This document shows, piece by piece, positions 44,434 through 52,913 of a DNA stretch of 64,000 nucleotides (the stretch's first letter is position 1; each line of letters begins with the position of its first letter). This stretch comes from Kordiimonas aestuarii (GTDB taxonomy: Bacteria > Pseudomonadota > Alphaproteobacteria > Sphingomonadales > Kordiimonadaceae). The stretch is taken from assembly GCF_025574465.1 (NCBI RefSeq), contig NZ_JAOBPP010000018.1, forward strand, positions 1-64,000, read 5' to 3'. The position numbers and the translations under genes are program-made. The notes beneath the pieces are model-generated. The model ran no database searches, had not been told where the DNA came from, and was given only the letters and a program-made list of their open reading frames with translations.

Positions 44434-44500
44434 GAAGTCCAGTGTTATACAATTCTGATAAACCTGCGACAGACATGTACGGCCCTGTTTCCGAGCATCG
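44434..44500 (+). repeat. 67-bp direct repeat, copy 1
   Basis: Matches 45813-45879 at 60 of 67 positions (starts GAAGTCCAG, ends CCGAGCATCG). The two copies lie in the same orientation and bracket the STAS/GHKL gene. Confidence 0.85.
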
Positions 44501-44544
44501 TACAGTTGCCGCCGCCGTCATCAGATTGCGGCGGCAACTGTACG
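44499..44544. promoter_or_regulatory. Perfect 17-bp inverted repeat before STAS/GHKL gene
   Basis: CGTACAGTTGCCGCCGC (44499-44515) pairs perfectly with GCGGCGGCAACTGTACG (44528-44544), with a 12-base loop. It begins in the last two bases of direct repeat copy 1 and lies 47 bases before the chosen ATG. There is no U-tract, so it may be an operator or a 5'-leader hairpin. Confidence 0.75.
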
Positions 44545-44590
44545 AATGATTAGCCAGCAAACGAACTGCCTAGAAGAGGAGCGGCAAGCA

Positions 44591-45637
44591 ATGACCGAAA
44601 TCACAATTCCTGTTGAAGGCAGGTTCGACACCATCAGTTCAACGTTGAAGTTTTCACGTCTCGTCGAAGAAAGTTTTTCCAAGCGTGCGGATGCTTTCAA
44701 ATTCGACTTTTCAAAAATCGGCTTCGTTTGCCCAACCACTCTCGTGGCGCTATATGGGCTGATAAAATCATTCAAACAAGAGAAGGAAAACGCAGGTATT
44801 CAGGTCAATTTGGTCGGGCTTGATGAAACAAATGACAAGCATACTTACATGGGCCATATGGGGCTATTTCTGGGCCTCGGTGTTGACTTCGGAAAAGCCC
44901 CAAACGAAGCCGCTGGCAGCAGTCGTTATCTTCCGATCACCAATATAGAGCGGTCTGAGATTGATGAACAGGCAGAGAAGAAGTACCAAGAAGCCGGCGA
45001 TGTAATCGAAGAAAAGACCGAGGCTTTAACGAGCGTCTTGCTTCAAACTGGCATTGGAGACGCCTATTCTGGTATTCAATTTTCATTTCGCGAGATGCTC
45101 AGAAATGTCTTCGAACACAGCGGAGCCGGTTCCGCGACAATATGCGCACAATATTGGCCGTCAAAGCACAAGGCCGAAGTTTGCATATTTGACCTCGGTA
45201 TGGGCCTGAAACGATCACTGCTACGTAACCCAAGAAACAGCTGCTCTAGTGACCGGGAAGCTATCACTATAGCTCTAATGCCTGGCGTATCTGGCAACGT
45301 AGATGCTGGCAAGGGCGGCCACGGTGATGTTTGGCAAAACTCAGGATTTGGACTGTATATGGTTAGCCGTATCTGCGGCACAAAGGGCAAGTTTGCTCTA
45401 GCAAGTGGGCACACAGCGGTTGGCCTGCAAAATGCTCGTCAACTCGAGAAAACTTGTTTCATTCCTGGTACACTTGTCTCAATGACTTTTCGGACAAACG
45501 AGCTTGAAGGGCTTTCCGGCCAAATGAAAGAAATTCGTAGTCAAGCCATAAAGCTAGCCGCAGAGAACAAAACAGCCACTTCAGTAGAGCCGTCCGTTGC
45601 TTCGGTGACTCTTGCACGGGATTTCAAGAAAGAGTGA
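44591..45637 (+). CDS. STAS-like/GHKL ATPase protein
   Basis: About 348 residues. The N-terminal part (about 1-95) resembles a STAS-like fold (PVEGRFDTISSTLKFSRL, then FKFDFSKIGFVCPTTLVALYGLI). The second part (about 155-320) is a histidine-kinase-like ATPase: N-box FREMLRNVFEHSG, G1 VCIFDLGMGL, and G2 QNSGFGLYMVSRICGTKG. No phosphoacceptor His domain is present, so this is like anti-sigma/SpoIIAB-type or related GHKL switches. ATG 44591 follows GAGGAG. It lies alone in the cargo, flanked by 67-bp repeats and a hairpin. Function is unknown; a defence sensor is possible. Confidence 0.7.
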   Translation: MTEITIPVEGRFDTISSTLKFSRLVEESFSKRADAFKFDFSKIGFVCPTTLVALYGLIKSFKQEKENAGIQVNLVGLDETNDKHTYMGHMGLFLGLGVDFGKAPNEAAGSSRYLPITNIERSEIDEQAEKKYQEAGDVIEEKTEALTSVLLQTGIGDAYSGIQFSFREMLRNVFEHSGAGSATICAQYWPSKHKAEVCIFDLGMGLKRSLLRNPRNSCSSDREAITIALMPGVSGNVDAGKGGHGDVWQNSGFGLYMVSRICGTKGKFALASGHTAVGLQNARQLEKTCFIPGTLVSMTFRTNELEGLSGQMKEIRSQAIKLAAENKTATSVEPSVASVTLARDFKKE

Positions 45638-45812
45638 ATGTCTTTCAGACTTCTCAATGCCTCCAGGCCTCAACATAAAAAGGGAACAGAAATGGGTTCA
45701 CGCCAATTCGCTGAAGTTAAAAAGCATTTATTTTTAATAGCTTAGATAAGTTAGCTGGCAGAGAGCAATGGGATTCACCGAAAGTATTGGTCGTCATTTT
45801 GCCTGAGCGACT

Positions 45813-45879
45813 GAAGTCCAGAGTTATACACTTCTGATAAACCTGCGACGGACAATCACGGCTCTGTTTCCGAGCATCG
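45813..45879 (+). repeat. 67-bp direct repeat, copy 2
   Basis: The second copy of the repeat at 44434-44500 (60/67 identical), about 175 bp after the STAS/GHKL stop. The pair would allow excision or amplification of the intervening gene by recombination. The rest of the gap 45638-46000 shows no clear gene. Confidence 0.85.
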
Positions 45880-46000
45880 CGCACAAACCGTCACTAAAAC
45901 TACGCCCTATACAGCAGGAAGAGTTCTGGGCGGCCCTCAAGCGCTATGGGGACAACACATTCCCCCTACTCGGGCAGCTGACCGACTGGACGAATATCCA

Positions 46001-46888
46001 TTATAGCATCTGATCACGGTCAAGCGCTTCGTTGAGGCTCTGCATTTGTGACAGTAGTTCATCATGATTGATGGACAAAAAACGTGCAACCGCGTCGTTT
46101 TCCAGAAGCCTACGGATATATCCGTTGGCGACGACCAAGCGGACGACGTTTGCCCCATAGTTTTCCTCGACTGCCTTCATATCTTTGCGCAATTTCTCCA
46201 TTTCAATTTCCATACGCTCCCGTTCTTCCGCTGAAAGTCCATGGCTGGCTTTTCGGCGTGCATCGACTAGTTCCGTGTCCGGCGTGGCCAATAATAAGGC
46301 CCGTGCATATGAAAGGGAGAAATTGTTTGCTGCGATCATAAGCTCAGCAGTTTCCACTTGGCGTATCGGCTTCATCTTGCGAAGGACGCCAATCGTTCCA
46401 CCTGAAAAGTTGCGGTCTTTCAGAATATCGATAGCTTCAGTGCATATACCGCGAAGAAGAGCTCTTTTTTGCCTAATTCTGGCGACGTTCACCCCCAGTG
46501 CCACGGCTAGCTTCTCCTCGGACACACCTTTCTTCAGCGCCTGTCGGATCATAAAGTGTTCCTGAATTGTTGAGAGCCGGCTGATACGCTTATTATAGGT
46601 AAACGCTTCATCATCTTTCGCAATCATGCATGGCGCAGTGTTGATAGCTAGCTCCTGCAGCGCTGCAAGGCGAAGATGGCCATCAAGCAACATATATGTT
46701 CTCCTGGTGCCGCTTTGCGGAAACACCACCAGGGGCTCCACCAGACCAATCTCCCTGACTGAGACTAAAATCTGTGCGTACTTTTTCGTCTTTTTGATCT
46801 GCAAGGATACGATGCGCGATGGCAATATATCGGCAATGGGTAGTAGCTTGGTCTGATTTTCAAATCCGAGAGAAATTTGATCTGTCAT
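46001..46888 (-). CDS. ParB/RepB-like protein (RepB C-terminal type)
   Basis: 295 residues. The N-terminal ParB/Srx-like domain (LPIADILPSRIVSLQIKKTKKYAQI, then LLDGHLRLAALQELA) is followed by a helix-turn-helix (about 118-150, VSEEKLAVALGVNVARIRQKRAL) and a RepB-type C-terminal region with a coiled coil (about 220-260). It overlaps the other ParB-like gene by 4 bp (ATGA). No ParA or replication gene is present, so plasmid partition is unlikely. With a serine recombinase it forms a three-gene set known from alphaproteobacterial genomic islands, probably recombination or its control. Confidence 0.8.
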   Translation of the reverse strand: MTDQISLGFENQTKLLPIADILPSRIVSLQIKKTKKYAQILVSVREIGLVEPLVVFPQSGTRRTYMLLDGHLRLAALQELAINTAPCMIAKDDEAFTYNKRISRLSTIQEHFMIRQALKKGVSEEKLAVALGVNVARIRQKRALLRGICTEAIDILKDRNFSGGTIGVLRKMKPIRQVETAELMIAANNFSLSYARALLLATPDTELVDARRKASHGLSAEERERMEIEMEKLRKDMKAVEENYGANVVRLVVANGYIRRLLENDAVARFLSINHDELLSQMQSLNEALDRDQML

Positions 46889-47784
46889 GATACATTTCTC
46901 GAGCCATGAATAAGATCGGCCAATTGCCTTGGCACAGTTTCCAAGCCCTCTGCGCGCAGCAAGGTGACAAAGTTTTCGTCTTGGAACAGCTCTTTTAGCG
47001 CAGCGACAATAAAAAGCAGTCGTCGTTCAGTCATATCTGACTTGGTGATCATTGCACGTTGTCGTTCGGTTTCCTGCTTATAAGCTCGAACCATAGCTTG
47101 TGATGTAAGAGGCCTGCTACTGCGCTGACGGCCGGAGCCTTCAAGTGTTTTCCCTCGGCGCCGGCGCTGCTCTACAAGGCGACGGGCTATCTGAAGCTTT
47201 TGCCCACGCAACTCTTTACGCTCATAGGCTTCCGTGAGGGCTTGCTGGATATCCTCGTCCTTGGTGGTTGCAATTTCAACGGCAACGCTTACAGGAATTA
47301 GATTACGGTCCACTGAAGCGAGCAGGCGCTCTTCGCCATTGTGGATGAGGTGAAGTATTTGTTTCACATATTCCCGGGTCAGGCCAGTTTTGGCCGCAAT
47401 TTGTGAAGGGTCATACCCACGTCGCTCCAAGACCCCAATTTCATGCATTAGTTCCAGTGAGCTATGTTGCCGACGTGCTAGGTTTTCCACCAGGCTCATC
47501 ACGTAACATTCTTCCGTCGTTGCCTCGATCACAATCGCGGGGATGGTGGCCTGTTTGAGTTGTCTAAATGCCTCTAGCCGCCCTTGGCCGCACACAAGAT
47601 CATATTCATATTCGGGAGATGAGCCGGTTGTTCTGCTAACGGTGATGGGCCTCTTCAAGCCCACCTTTTCTATGCTGAGAACCATCTCCCGAAACTTGCG
47701 CGCATTTCTTTCTCTTGGGTTTAGTATGCGAATTGCGTTGACCGGGATCATCGTAACCGTGTTCGAGGCGGAGTGGCCTGTCAT
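46885..47784 (-). CDS. ParB N-terminal-domain protein
   Basis: 299 residues. The ParB CTPase-like domain covers about 10-110: IRILNPRERNARKFREMVLS, LVCGQGRLEAFRQL and VENLARRQHSSLELMHEI (the ENLQR-type box). A KorB/HTH segment (GYDPSQIAAKTGLTREYVKQIL) follows at about 125-150. The C-terminal third is basic and helical. Its ATG overlaps the recombinase stop by 1 base (TAATG). It differs from its partner in having the full box set, so the two probably form heteromers. It would bind DNA near the recombinase target. Confidence 0.8.
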   Translation of the reverse strand: MTGHSASNTVTMIPVNAIRILNPRERNARKFREMVLSIEKVGLKRPITVSRTTGSSPEYEYDLVCGQGRLEAFRQLKQATIPAIVIEATTEECYVMSLVENLARRQHSSLELMHEIGVLERRGYDPSQIAAKTGLTREYVKQILHLIHNGEERLLASVDRNLIPVSVAVEIATTKDEDIQQALTEAYERKELRGQKLQIARRLVEQRRRRGKTLEGSGRQRSSRPLTSQAMVRAYKQETERQRAMITKSDMTERRLLFIVAALKELFQDENFVTLLRAEGLETVPRQLADLIHGSRNVS

Positions 47785-49354
47785 TATGCCACCTCATAAA
47801 GAGATACTCTCTCAGCCACATATAAGAGGTAATCAAGTGTATCGTATCGGTAGGTATCGAGTGCCGCGCCGTTCTCGTCTGCAATCCGCAGAGCGGTCTG
47901 CCCGAAATCAATGCGTGGTAACAAATAGTAGTCAAGCGCACCGTCATTATCCTTGTCCATCCGAACAGCGACGGTGATGTCTGGGCGCAAGCCTGCGTCG
48001 AACCGAACTTTCCAACGAGATGTACCGGCGGGTGTCCTGAAATGCCGGGCTATAACAACAGAGACTGAAAACTCTTGGTTTATTGTGATCAGATCAGTTG
48101 TCTTGCAGCTCGAAGCTTGTGCACCAAGCTTTCGGATATCTTGAATTACTTGCAGCACGATTTTTGGATGCAGTTGCCTTAGCTGCCTATTGACCTCAAT
48201 GTATCTGTAGTCTCGATCCGGGCGAAATCCTATGAGCTCATAGGCACGAATTAAGCTGCCAAATCGGTAACGATAGGCTCCACTTAGTGGGGCCTCGTCA
48301 CACTCATCAATGACGATGCCCGACAGGTAGCCGAACTTCTGGTATAGCAGCTTCAAACGCTCAAGCATCTCCTCATCAGAGACTTTGCGGCTTCGCTCAC
48401 GGATAATGCCCTGCGCCATATGAAACAATGATAGCGGTACCAACGGATCGAACACTCCATCGGAACGCACCCAAGTCTCAGGGGAGTTTACGGTTCGTTT
48501 CCTTTTGAGTTTATTAGACGTTCGGTTGTAGACGTTGTTGCCCACATATTTTTCATTGGTCAGGATTTGATGAATGGTGGAACGGGTCCAAGGTCGGTTT
48601 AAGTCGGTGCGTACGCCTTCTTCGTTGAGTTGGCCGCAATTTCACGCTCCGTCTTTCCTCCCTCCACAAACAAATGGTATATCCGCCGCACCATTTCCTG
48701 CTCATGTTCCGGTCCTGGCACAAGGATAACTCGATCGGTTTGAAGGCTTTTGTGTTGTCCCCGCTTTAGAACGCCTTTTTGCATGCCTGTTTCATCGATC
48801 AGCATGCGACGAAGTCCGAAGCCTGCTGGACCACCCTGGCGAAATCCCATTTCGATCAGGCGGCATTGGCCCGCAAACACCTTGGTAGAAAGCTCTCTGC
48901 TATACTCTCCTGCCATTGCGCGCTTGACCCCTTTGACAATAGTCGAAACGGGACTGCCATCGTTGAGGAATTGCTCGGCGCAATAATGCACCTCAATGCC
49001 AGCGCGACGACATATATACTCATAGTAGGCGCTTTCATCGGCGTCTTGAAACCGACCCCAGCGGCTAACATCATACACAAGAATGGCATCAAAATTGGCA
49101 CTCTTGCTTTCAACTTGCTCTATCAACCCTTTTAGGCCGTCTCGTCCTTGTATTCGTAAGCCGCTTTTGCCCTGGTCAGAAAAGGTTTGAACAATTTGCA
49201 TGTCATGCAGATCGGCATAAGCCCTGATGGCTTCAGCTTGGTTTTCCGTTGAATATTTTTGATGCTCTGTGGACATACGCACATACTGTGCGGCCCGTGT
49301 GAGGGATGTGGGCCTTCGGCCCATTACTCTATCTTTGGACGTGCTGAGTGACAT
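47784..49354 (-). pseudogene. Serine recombinase (large resolvase/invertase family), split by one frameshift
   Basis: The N-terminal part (49354 to about 48631) has the resolvase catalytic Ser in YVRMSTEHQKYSTENQAEAI and VYDVSRWGRFQDADESAYYE, plus the recombinase domain start. The rest (about 48630 to 47784) continues in another frame with the typical NEEGVRTDLNRPWT, then NEKYVGNNVYNR. Reading GAAATTGCGGCC then AACTCAAC, one missing base before AACTCAAC at about 48630-48631 restores one open frame of about 520 codons. It is therefore a recently damaged gene, or carries a sequencing error. It heads the operon with two ParB-like genes. Confidence 0.85.
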
Positions 49355-49629
49355 TCACGATGCCTTCCCGAAGCAATAGGAGTAGAGCAGTTTCAGGAAA
49401 GGCAAACAAAGCGAAGGGGTTGTGTCAATTGAATAGGATGTTTTGGACCTAGCCAAGTAAAATTGCACTGCAAGTGCTATCATTTAGCTCAATGGAGTAA
49501 CAAAAAATTCAAAGTATTGAGCCCTCACAAGTGCCGCCGTGCGTACGAATACAACCGATGCTACCGAATCGAAGAGCTGCGTGATTTGGGCAACGATAAT
49601 GGCTTCATTTGCCCCAACATACGGCTACA

Positions 49630-49938
49630 ATGCAAACTAGCGAGTACCACAAGCGGAAAAGTTTCGTGTCGGATCGATTTGCTGCAATTTTTACAACAAT
49701 CAATGCCCCTTACCGACTACATATGGATGAGGCTGACCTCATCAGGTATTTATCAGGTGAAGAAATTCCAACTTATTTTATTGGGCAGATCTGGGGGTTT
49801 TTCGGTGAAGTTCCAGTAGAGGAACAGCTAGCATTTGCAGAATGCCATGGCATTTCAGCGAGAGAGCTTAAAGAAAAGGCCCAAAAATTCAGCATCCGGT
49901 CCGGGGCGCATTTCCCCATTCTGAATGCGGAAATTTAG
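49630..49938 (+). CDS. Small uncharacterised cargo protein
   Basis: 102 residues from the ATG at 49630; a TTG start at 49609 is possible. No family was recognised. It is soluble with alternating helices (EADLIRYLSGEEIPTYFIGQIW, then VEEQLAFAECHGISARELKEKAQKF). The last helices look like a small DNA-binding domain but no motif is certain. It overlaps the end of the next gene (minus strand) by 4 bp. The region 49355-49629 upstream has no convincing gene. Confidence 0.4.
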   Translation: MQTSEYHKRKSFVSDRFAAIFTTINAPYRLHMDEADLIRYLSGEEIPTYFIGQIWGFFGEVPVEEQLAFAECHGISARELKEKAQKFSIRSGAHFPILNAEI

Positions 49939-50153
49939 ACATCGCCATCAGTTGTACTTTGGCTTTTGCGGCGCTTTACCTTTTGCCAATATAAATCGAC
50001 GAACGTTCCAGCTTTAACACCCTCCGGACCGTCTAGTTCCCAACCATCTAGCAGTAGCTGTTTCAATTGCGCGCGCACTTCCTCTTCTTGAAATGCGCGC
50101 CATTCGAAGTGACGGTATTCGTACTCTTCAGTGTCGGCTTCTTCTGCAGGCAT
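49935..50153 (-). CDS. Small acidic uncharacterised protein
   Basis: 72 residues, highly acidic at the start (PAEEADTEEYEYRHFEWRAF) and ending in a basic, then polar, tail (KVKRRKSQSTTDGDV). The middle (VRAQLKQLLLDGWELDGP) recalls DUF4177-type beta-alpha proteins, weakly. It is the last gene before the transposon end. 50154-50358 holds no gene. Confidence 0.45.
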   Translation of the reverse strand: MPAEEADTEEYEYRHFEWRAFQEEEVRAQLKQLLLDGWELDGPEGVKAGTFVDLYWQKVKRRKSQSTTDGDV

Positions 50154-50358
50154 TAGAATCTTCCTTTAGCGAGGTTGACGGGACCATTCGCAATATATCA
50201 TCGCGCGTGCGAAAAATCATTGGACAGCACTGGCCCCGTCAGTTGCCTTCGGGAAAAATCCGTCGCCCAGCAAACACCTTACATCCAAAAACTCAATGTT
50301 CATCTGCGAAAGAACTCTTTTCGAAGAACTCCAACTATATCACATTGATTTTATTGAC

Positions 50359-50509
50359 AGTATGATACTTTATTGACCCGAATATCGGCTATATCAATAA
50401 GTTAGAATTGACTCAGTATGATACTTTGTGAATCTATCCCGGTGTATGGACTACGACTTTCTGCCGCTATTGCCGCAAATTCAGTATGATACTTTATTGT
50501 TCAGGTACA
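50359..50509 (-). repeat. Tn7-like left end with three TnsB-type sites
   Basis: AGTATGATACTTTATTG, the reverse complement of the right-end repeat, occurs at 50359-50375, with a divergent copy (AGTATGATACTTTGTGA) at 50415-50431 and another at 50483-50500 leading to the terminus. Spacings of 56 and 68 bp contrast with the 20-bp period at the other end, as in Tn7 L against R. Confidence 0.92.
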
Positions 50510-50514
50510 GAGGT
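50510..50514. repeat. Target-site duplication (right copy)
   Basis: GAGGT, identical to 27629-27633, immediately after the transposon terminus. Confidence 0.95.
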
Positions 50515-50547
50515 TGTTGTGCATCCCTGCACCACTGCCGAATAGCA

Positions 50548-51573
50548 TCAGTTGCTTTGCATACCCTGAAGGAAACGGGTCAGATTAAGGCTCAATGTGT
50601 CGCTCAGATACCCTCCTTCCTGCACAATTACCGTCGGGCAAACGATGCTGTCAGCGATCGCCTTTCCTATACCACCAAAACCGTCCGGCGTTACCGCAAG
50701 ACCACCGAAAGGATCGTCCGCCGACGCGTCAATGCCAAGTGCTACAACCAGTGCATCAGGCGCGAATGCCTCGATGCGGCCAAGAGCTACTTTAAGCGAT
50801 TTGAGATAATCGGTATCGCCCGTTGCACGTGGCAATGGCAGGTTGAGATTATACCCAAGTCCTTCGCCGGCTCCACGCTCGGCGCTATGACCCCAGAAAA
50901 ACGGATAAAAACGTACCGGATCTGCATGTAGCGACACTGTCAGAACGTCGGCGCGGTTGTAAAAAATCTGCTGGGTGCCATTACCGTGATGCAGATCCAC
51001 ATCAAGGATAGCAACCCGCGGAAAACGCGATTGCAGGTGCGTAGCGGCAATGGCGCTGTTATTGAAATAACAGAAGCCGCCGGCGATATCTTGTCCCGCA
51101 TGATGACCTGGTGGACGGCATAGCGCATAAGCCAGGTTTTCGCCCGCGAGGACAACTTCCGCAGCTTCGACGGCCGACCAGGCGCTCCAACATATGCTAT
51201 CCCACGTATCGGCAGTGATGGGGCTGGAGGCGTCAGACATATGATAGCCCGCTTGGGCCACCACAGATGCCGGGTAGCCCCCGCTTCGACTTACAGGGCG
51301 GATATCAGGAACCACAGCGGCCGACGCGCCGTCTATATAAGACCACCGCTTATAAGCGTTTTTAAGAAACGCAAGATATTCGGGACTGTGCACTTTTGCG
51401 ATGGCGCCCATACCATGATCCCGTGGCTCCAGAACCTCACAACCGGCGGCCACGACACCATCGCCAAGTCGTGTGGCACGATCCGGATGTTCGGGATTGG
51501 CGCGAAATACACCGTTGACCAGAAAGTGTTCTGGAAAATGAGCCGCCTGTTTTTGGGAGAAAAAAGCTTTCAT
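50548..51573 (-). CDS. Acetylpolyamine amidohydrolase/HDAC-like deacetylase
   Basis: A zinc-dependent amidohydrolase of 341 residues, the length of acetylpolyamine amidohydrolases. Active-site features are the tandem His in LCRPPGHHAG, the metal Asp and His in VAILDVDLHHGNGTQ, the second Asp in LGIDASADDPFGG and the oxyanion Tyr in EGGYLS. It removes acetyl groups from small acetylated amines. It is the last gene of the minus-strand operon with LysR and the aminotransferase, facing away from the transposon. In the proposed pathway it would deacetylate 4-acetamidobutyrate or a related product. The insertion at the glmS side lies past its stop and does not damage it. Confidence 0.88.
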   Translation of the reverse strand: MKAFFSQKQAAHFPEHFLVNGVFRANPEHPDRATRLGDGVVAAGCEVLEPRDHGMGAIAKVHSPEYLAFLKNAYKRWSYIDGASAAVVPDIRPVSRSGGYPASVVAQAGYHMSDASSPITADTWDSICWSAWSAVEAAEVVLAGENLAYALCRPPGHHAGQDIAGGFCYFNNSAIAATHLQSRFPRVAILDVDLHHGNGTQQIFYNRADVLTVSLHADPVRFYPFFWGHSAERGAGEGLGYNLNLPLPRATGDTDYLKSLKVALGRIEAFAPDALVVALGIDASADDPFGGLAVTPDGFGGIGKAIADSIVCPTVIVQEGGYLSDTLSLNLTRFLQGMQSN

Positions 51574-51584
51574 GCGCGTGTCCT

Positions 51585-52913
51585 TTAAAGGCCGTTCTCT
51601 TGCGCGAAGGCTATCAGGCTCGCACGCAACGTGGTCAGGATTTCAGATATATGTACTGCCGATGCAATCATTGGCGGACAAACGAGGAAATGGTCACCCT
51701 CAAGACCATCCCGGGTGCGGCGTGGATAAATAATTAATCCACGGTCATAAGCAATGTCACTCAATCGCAGATAAGCGTTTATTTCTTTGGGAAGGGGTTG
51801 CATGGTCGCCCGGTCCGCAACGAGCTCAAAAGCCAGCAACAGGCCTTTACCGCGCACATCCCCGATGAAGGCAAATTCCGTCATCAGCGCATTGAGGCCA
51901 GCCTTCAGCTTGTCTCCCATCGTGGTGGCGTTATCCATCAGGCCCGCCGAGAGTATCTCCTCAAGCACCGCGAGTCCTGCCGCACAGGCTATCGGGTTGC
52001 CGGCATAGGTATACCCGTGCTGGAAACCGCCTGCATCCAATACCGCTTCAACAATATGATCCTTGGCTGTCACCGCACCCAGCGGTACATAGCCCGCGCC
52101 AAAGCCCTTCGACAGCGCGACAATATCCGGGTTGATATTCCAATGCTCGGCAGCCAGAAAGGAGCCCGTTCGCCCTACCCCGGTCATGACTTCGTCATAG
52201 ATCAGGACCACCCCGAACTCGTCACAAATGTCGCGCACGCGGCGATAATAACTGTCTGGCGCAACAAGTGCGCCGGTTGACGCACCCCCGATCGGTTCCA
52301 TGATGAATGCGAGCACGCTATCGGGGCCAAGCTCAATAATCTTGTCGCGTAGCATCTCAGCATACCGAATACCGCGCTCTTCATCGCTGAGGCTATCGCG
52401 GTCAAGATAACAACGTGGTGCCGGGATTTTGGGCATCGCACGGTAAAGTGGGGTGAACGGGCCGTTCAGCGGCGCATAACTGGTCAGCGCGAGCGCACCG
52501 AGTGTAGAGCCATGATAAGATGGGCTGCGGGAGATGATCTGCCATCGGCGGCCCTCTCCTGTCGCTACCTTGTATTGCCGCGCCAGCTTGATCGCGCTCT
52601 CCACCGCTTCGGATCCGCCAGAAACAAAAAATACTTTCTCGTGACCTTCAGGGCTGAGCTGCGCCACTTTGGCCGCGAGTTTTTCCGAAACCTCACATTC
52701 AAAATGCAGCCGATAGCCAAAAGTGGATTTTTCCATCTGCGCCCGCATGGCGGCAAGCACCCGCGGGTTGGAATGCCCGATGTTGGACACCATGGCGCCG
52801 CTTGAACCGTCAAGATAGCGTTTGCCATGGACGTCCCACATATACACGCCTTCCGCACGGTCCAGCAGCGGCCGACGCATACGGGTCTGATAAAACAGAT
52901 GAGACTGGTTCAT
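51585..52913 (-). CDS. Class III (omega-)aminotransferase
   Basis: A PLP-dependent aminotransferase of 442 residues. The PLP Lys is in VALSKGFGAGYVPLGAV, with the phosphate-cup region SGGSEAVESAIKLARQYK and the aspartate region VLIYDEVMTGVGRTG. Class III enzymes act on omega-, beta- or diamino substrates. It overlaps the LysR gene by 4 bp and ends 11 bp before the deacetylase. Context suggests transamination of an acetylated beta-amino acid to a beta-keto acid, the BKACE substrate. Other substrates such as putrescine or taurine cannot be excluded. Confidence 0.9.
   Translation of the reverse strand: MNQSHLFYQTRMRRPLLDRAEGVYMWDVHGKRYLDGSSGAMVSNIGHSNPRVLAAMRAQMEKSTFGYRLHFECEVSEKLAAKVAQLSPEGHEKVFFVSGGSEAVESAIKLARQYKVATGEGRRWQIISRSPSYHGSTLGALALTSYAPLNGPFTPLYRAMPKIPAPRCYLDRDSLSDEERGIRYAEMLRDKIIELGPDSVLAFIMEPIGGASTGALVAPDSYYRRVRDICDEFGVVLIYDEVMTGVGRTGSFLAAEHWNINPDIVALSKGFGAGYVPLGAVTAKDHIVEAVLDAGGFQHGYTYAGNPIACAAGLAVLEEILSAGLMDNATTMGDKLKAGLNALMTEFAFIGDVRGKGLLLAFELVADRATMQPLPKEINAYLRLSDIAYDRGLIIYPRRTRDGLEGDHFLVCPPMIASAVHISEILTTLRASLIAFAQENGL

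Larger units (their letters stand above)
27634..50509 (+). mobile_element. Complete Tn7-like transposon (22,876 bp) at the glmS attTn7 site
   Basis: Bounded by TGTGGCCG at the glmS-proximal end and CAGGTACA (reverse complement TGTACCTG) at the distal end, each leading into the TnsB-type repeat ACAATAAAGTATCATACT. The perfect 5-bp duplication GAGGT flanks both ends. It carries tnsA-tnsB-tnsC-tnsD-tnsE adjacent to glmS, as in canonical Tn7, followed by convergent cargo. The cargo is AT-richer to the eye than the flanking chromosome. Every component needed for transposition looks intact, so the element is probably active or recently acquired. Confidence 0.95.

Noticed and set aside
45899..46013. 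Possible protein fragment reading out of direct repeat copy 2 on the plus strand
   Set aside because: It lacks a start codon, runs into the ParB-like gene on the other strand and matches no family.
45937..46158. Open frame on the minus strand overlapping the end of the ParB-like gene
   Set aside because: It is a shadow of the ParB-like gene in another frame with no ribosome binding site or domain.
46001..47784. Integrated plasmid replicon suggested by RepB/ParB-like genes
   Set aside because: No parA, repC or origin was seen. The genes belong with the serine recombinase as an island cassette.
49470..49515. tRNA-like text (TTAGCTCAATGGAGTAAC) in the cargo
   Set aside because: It resembles a D-arm only. 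No acceptor stem, anticodon arm or T-arm could be paired.
27634..50509. CRISPR-associated Tn7-like transposon (CAST)
   Set aside because: No cas genes or CRISPR repeats were seen. The element carries TnsD and TnsE and sits at attTn7, as in canonical Tn7.
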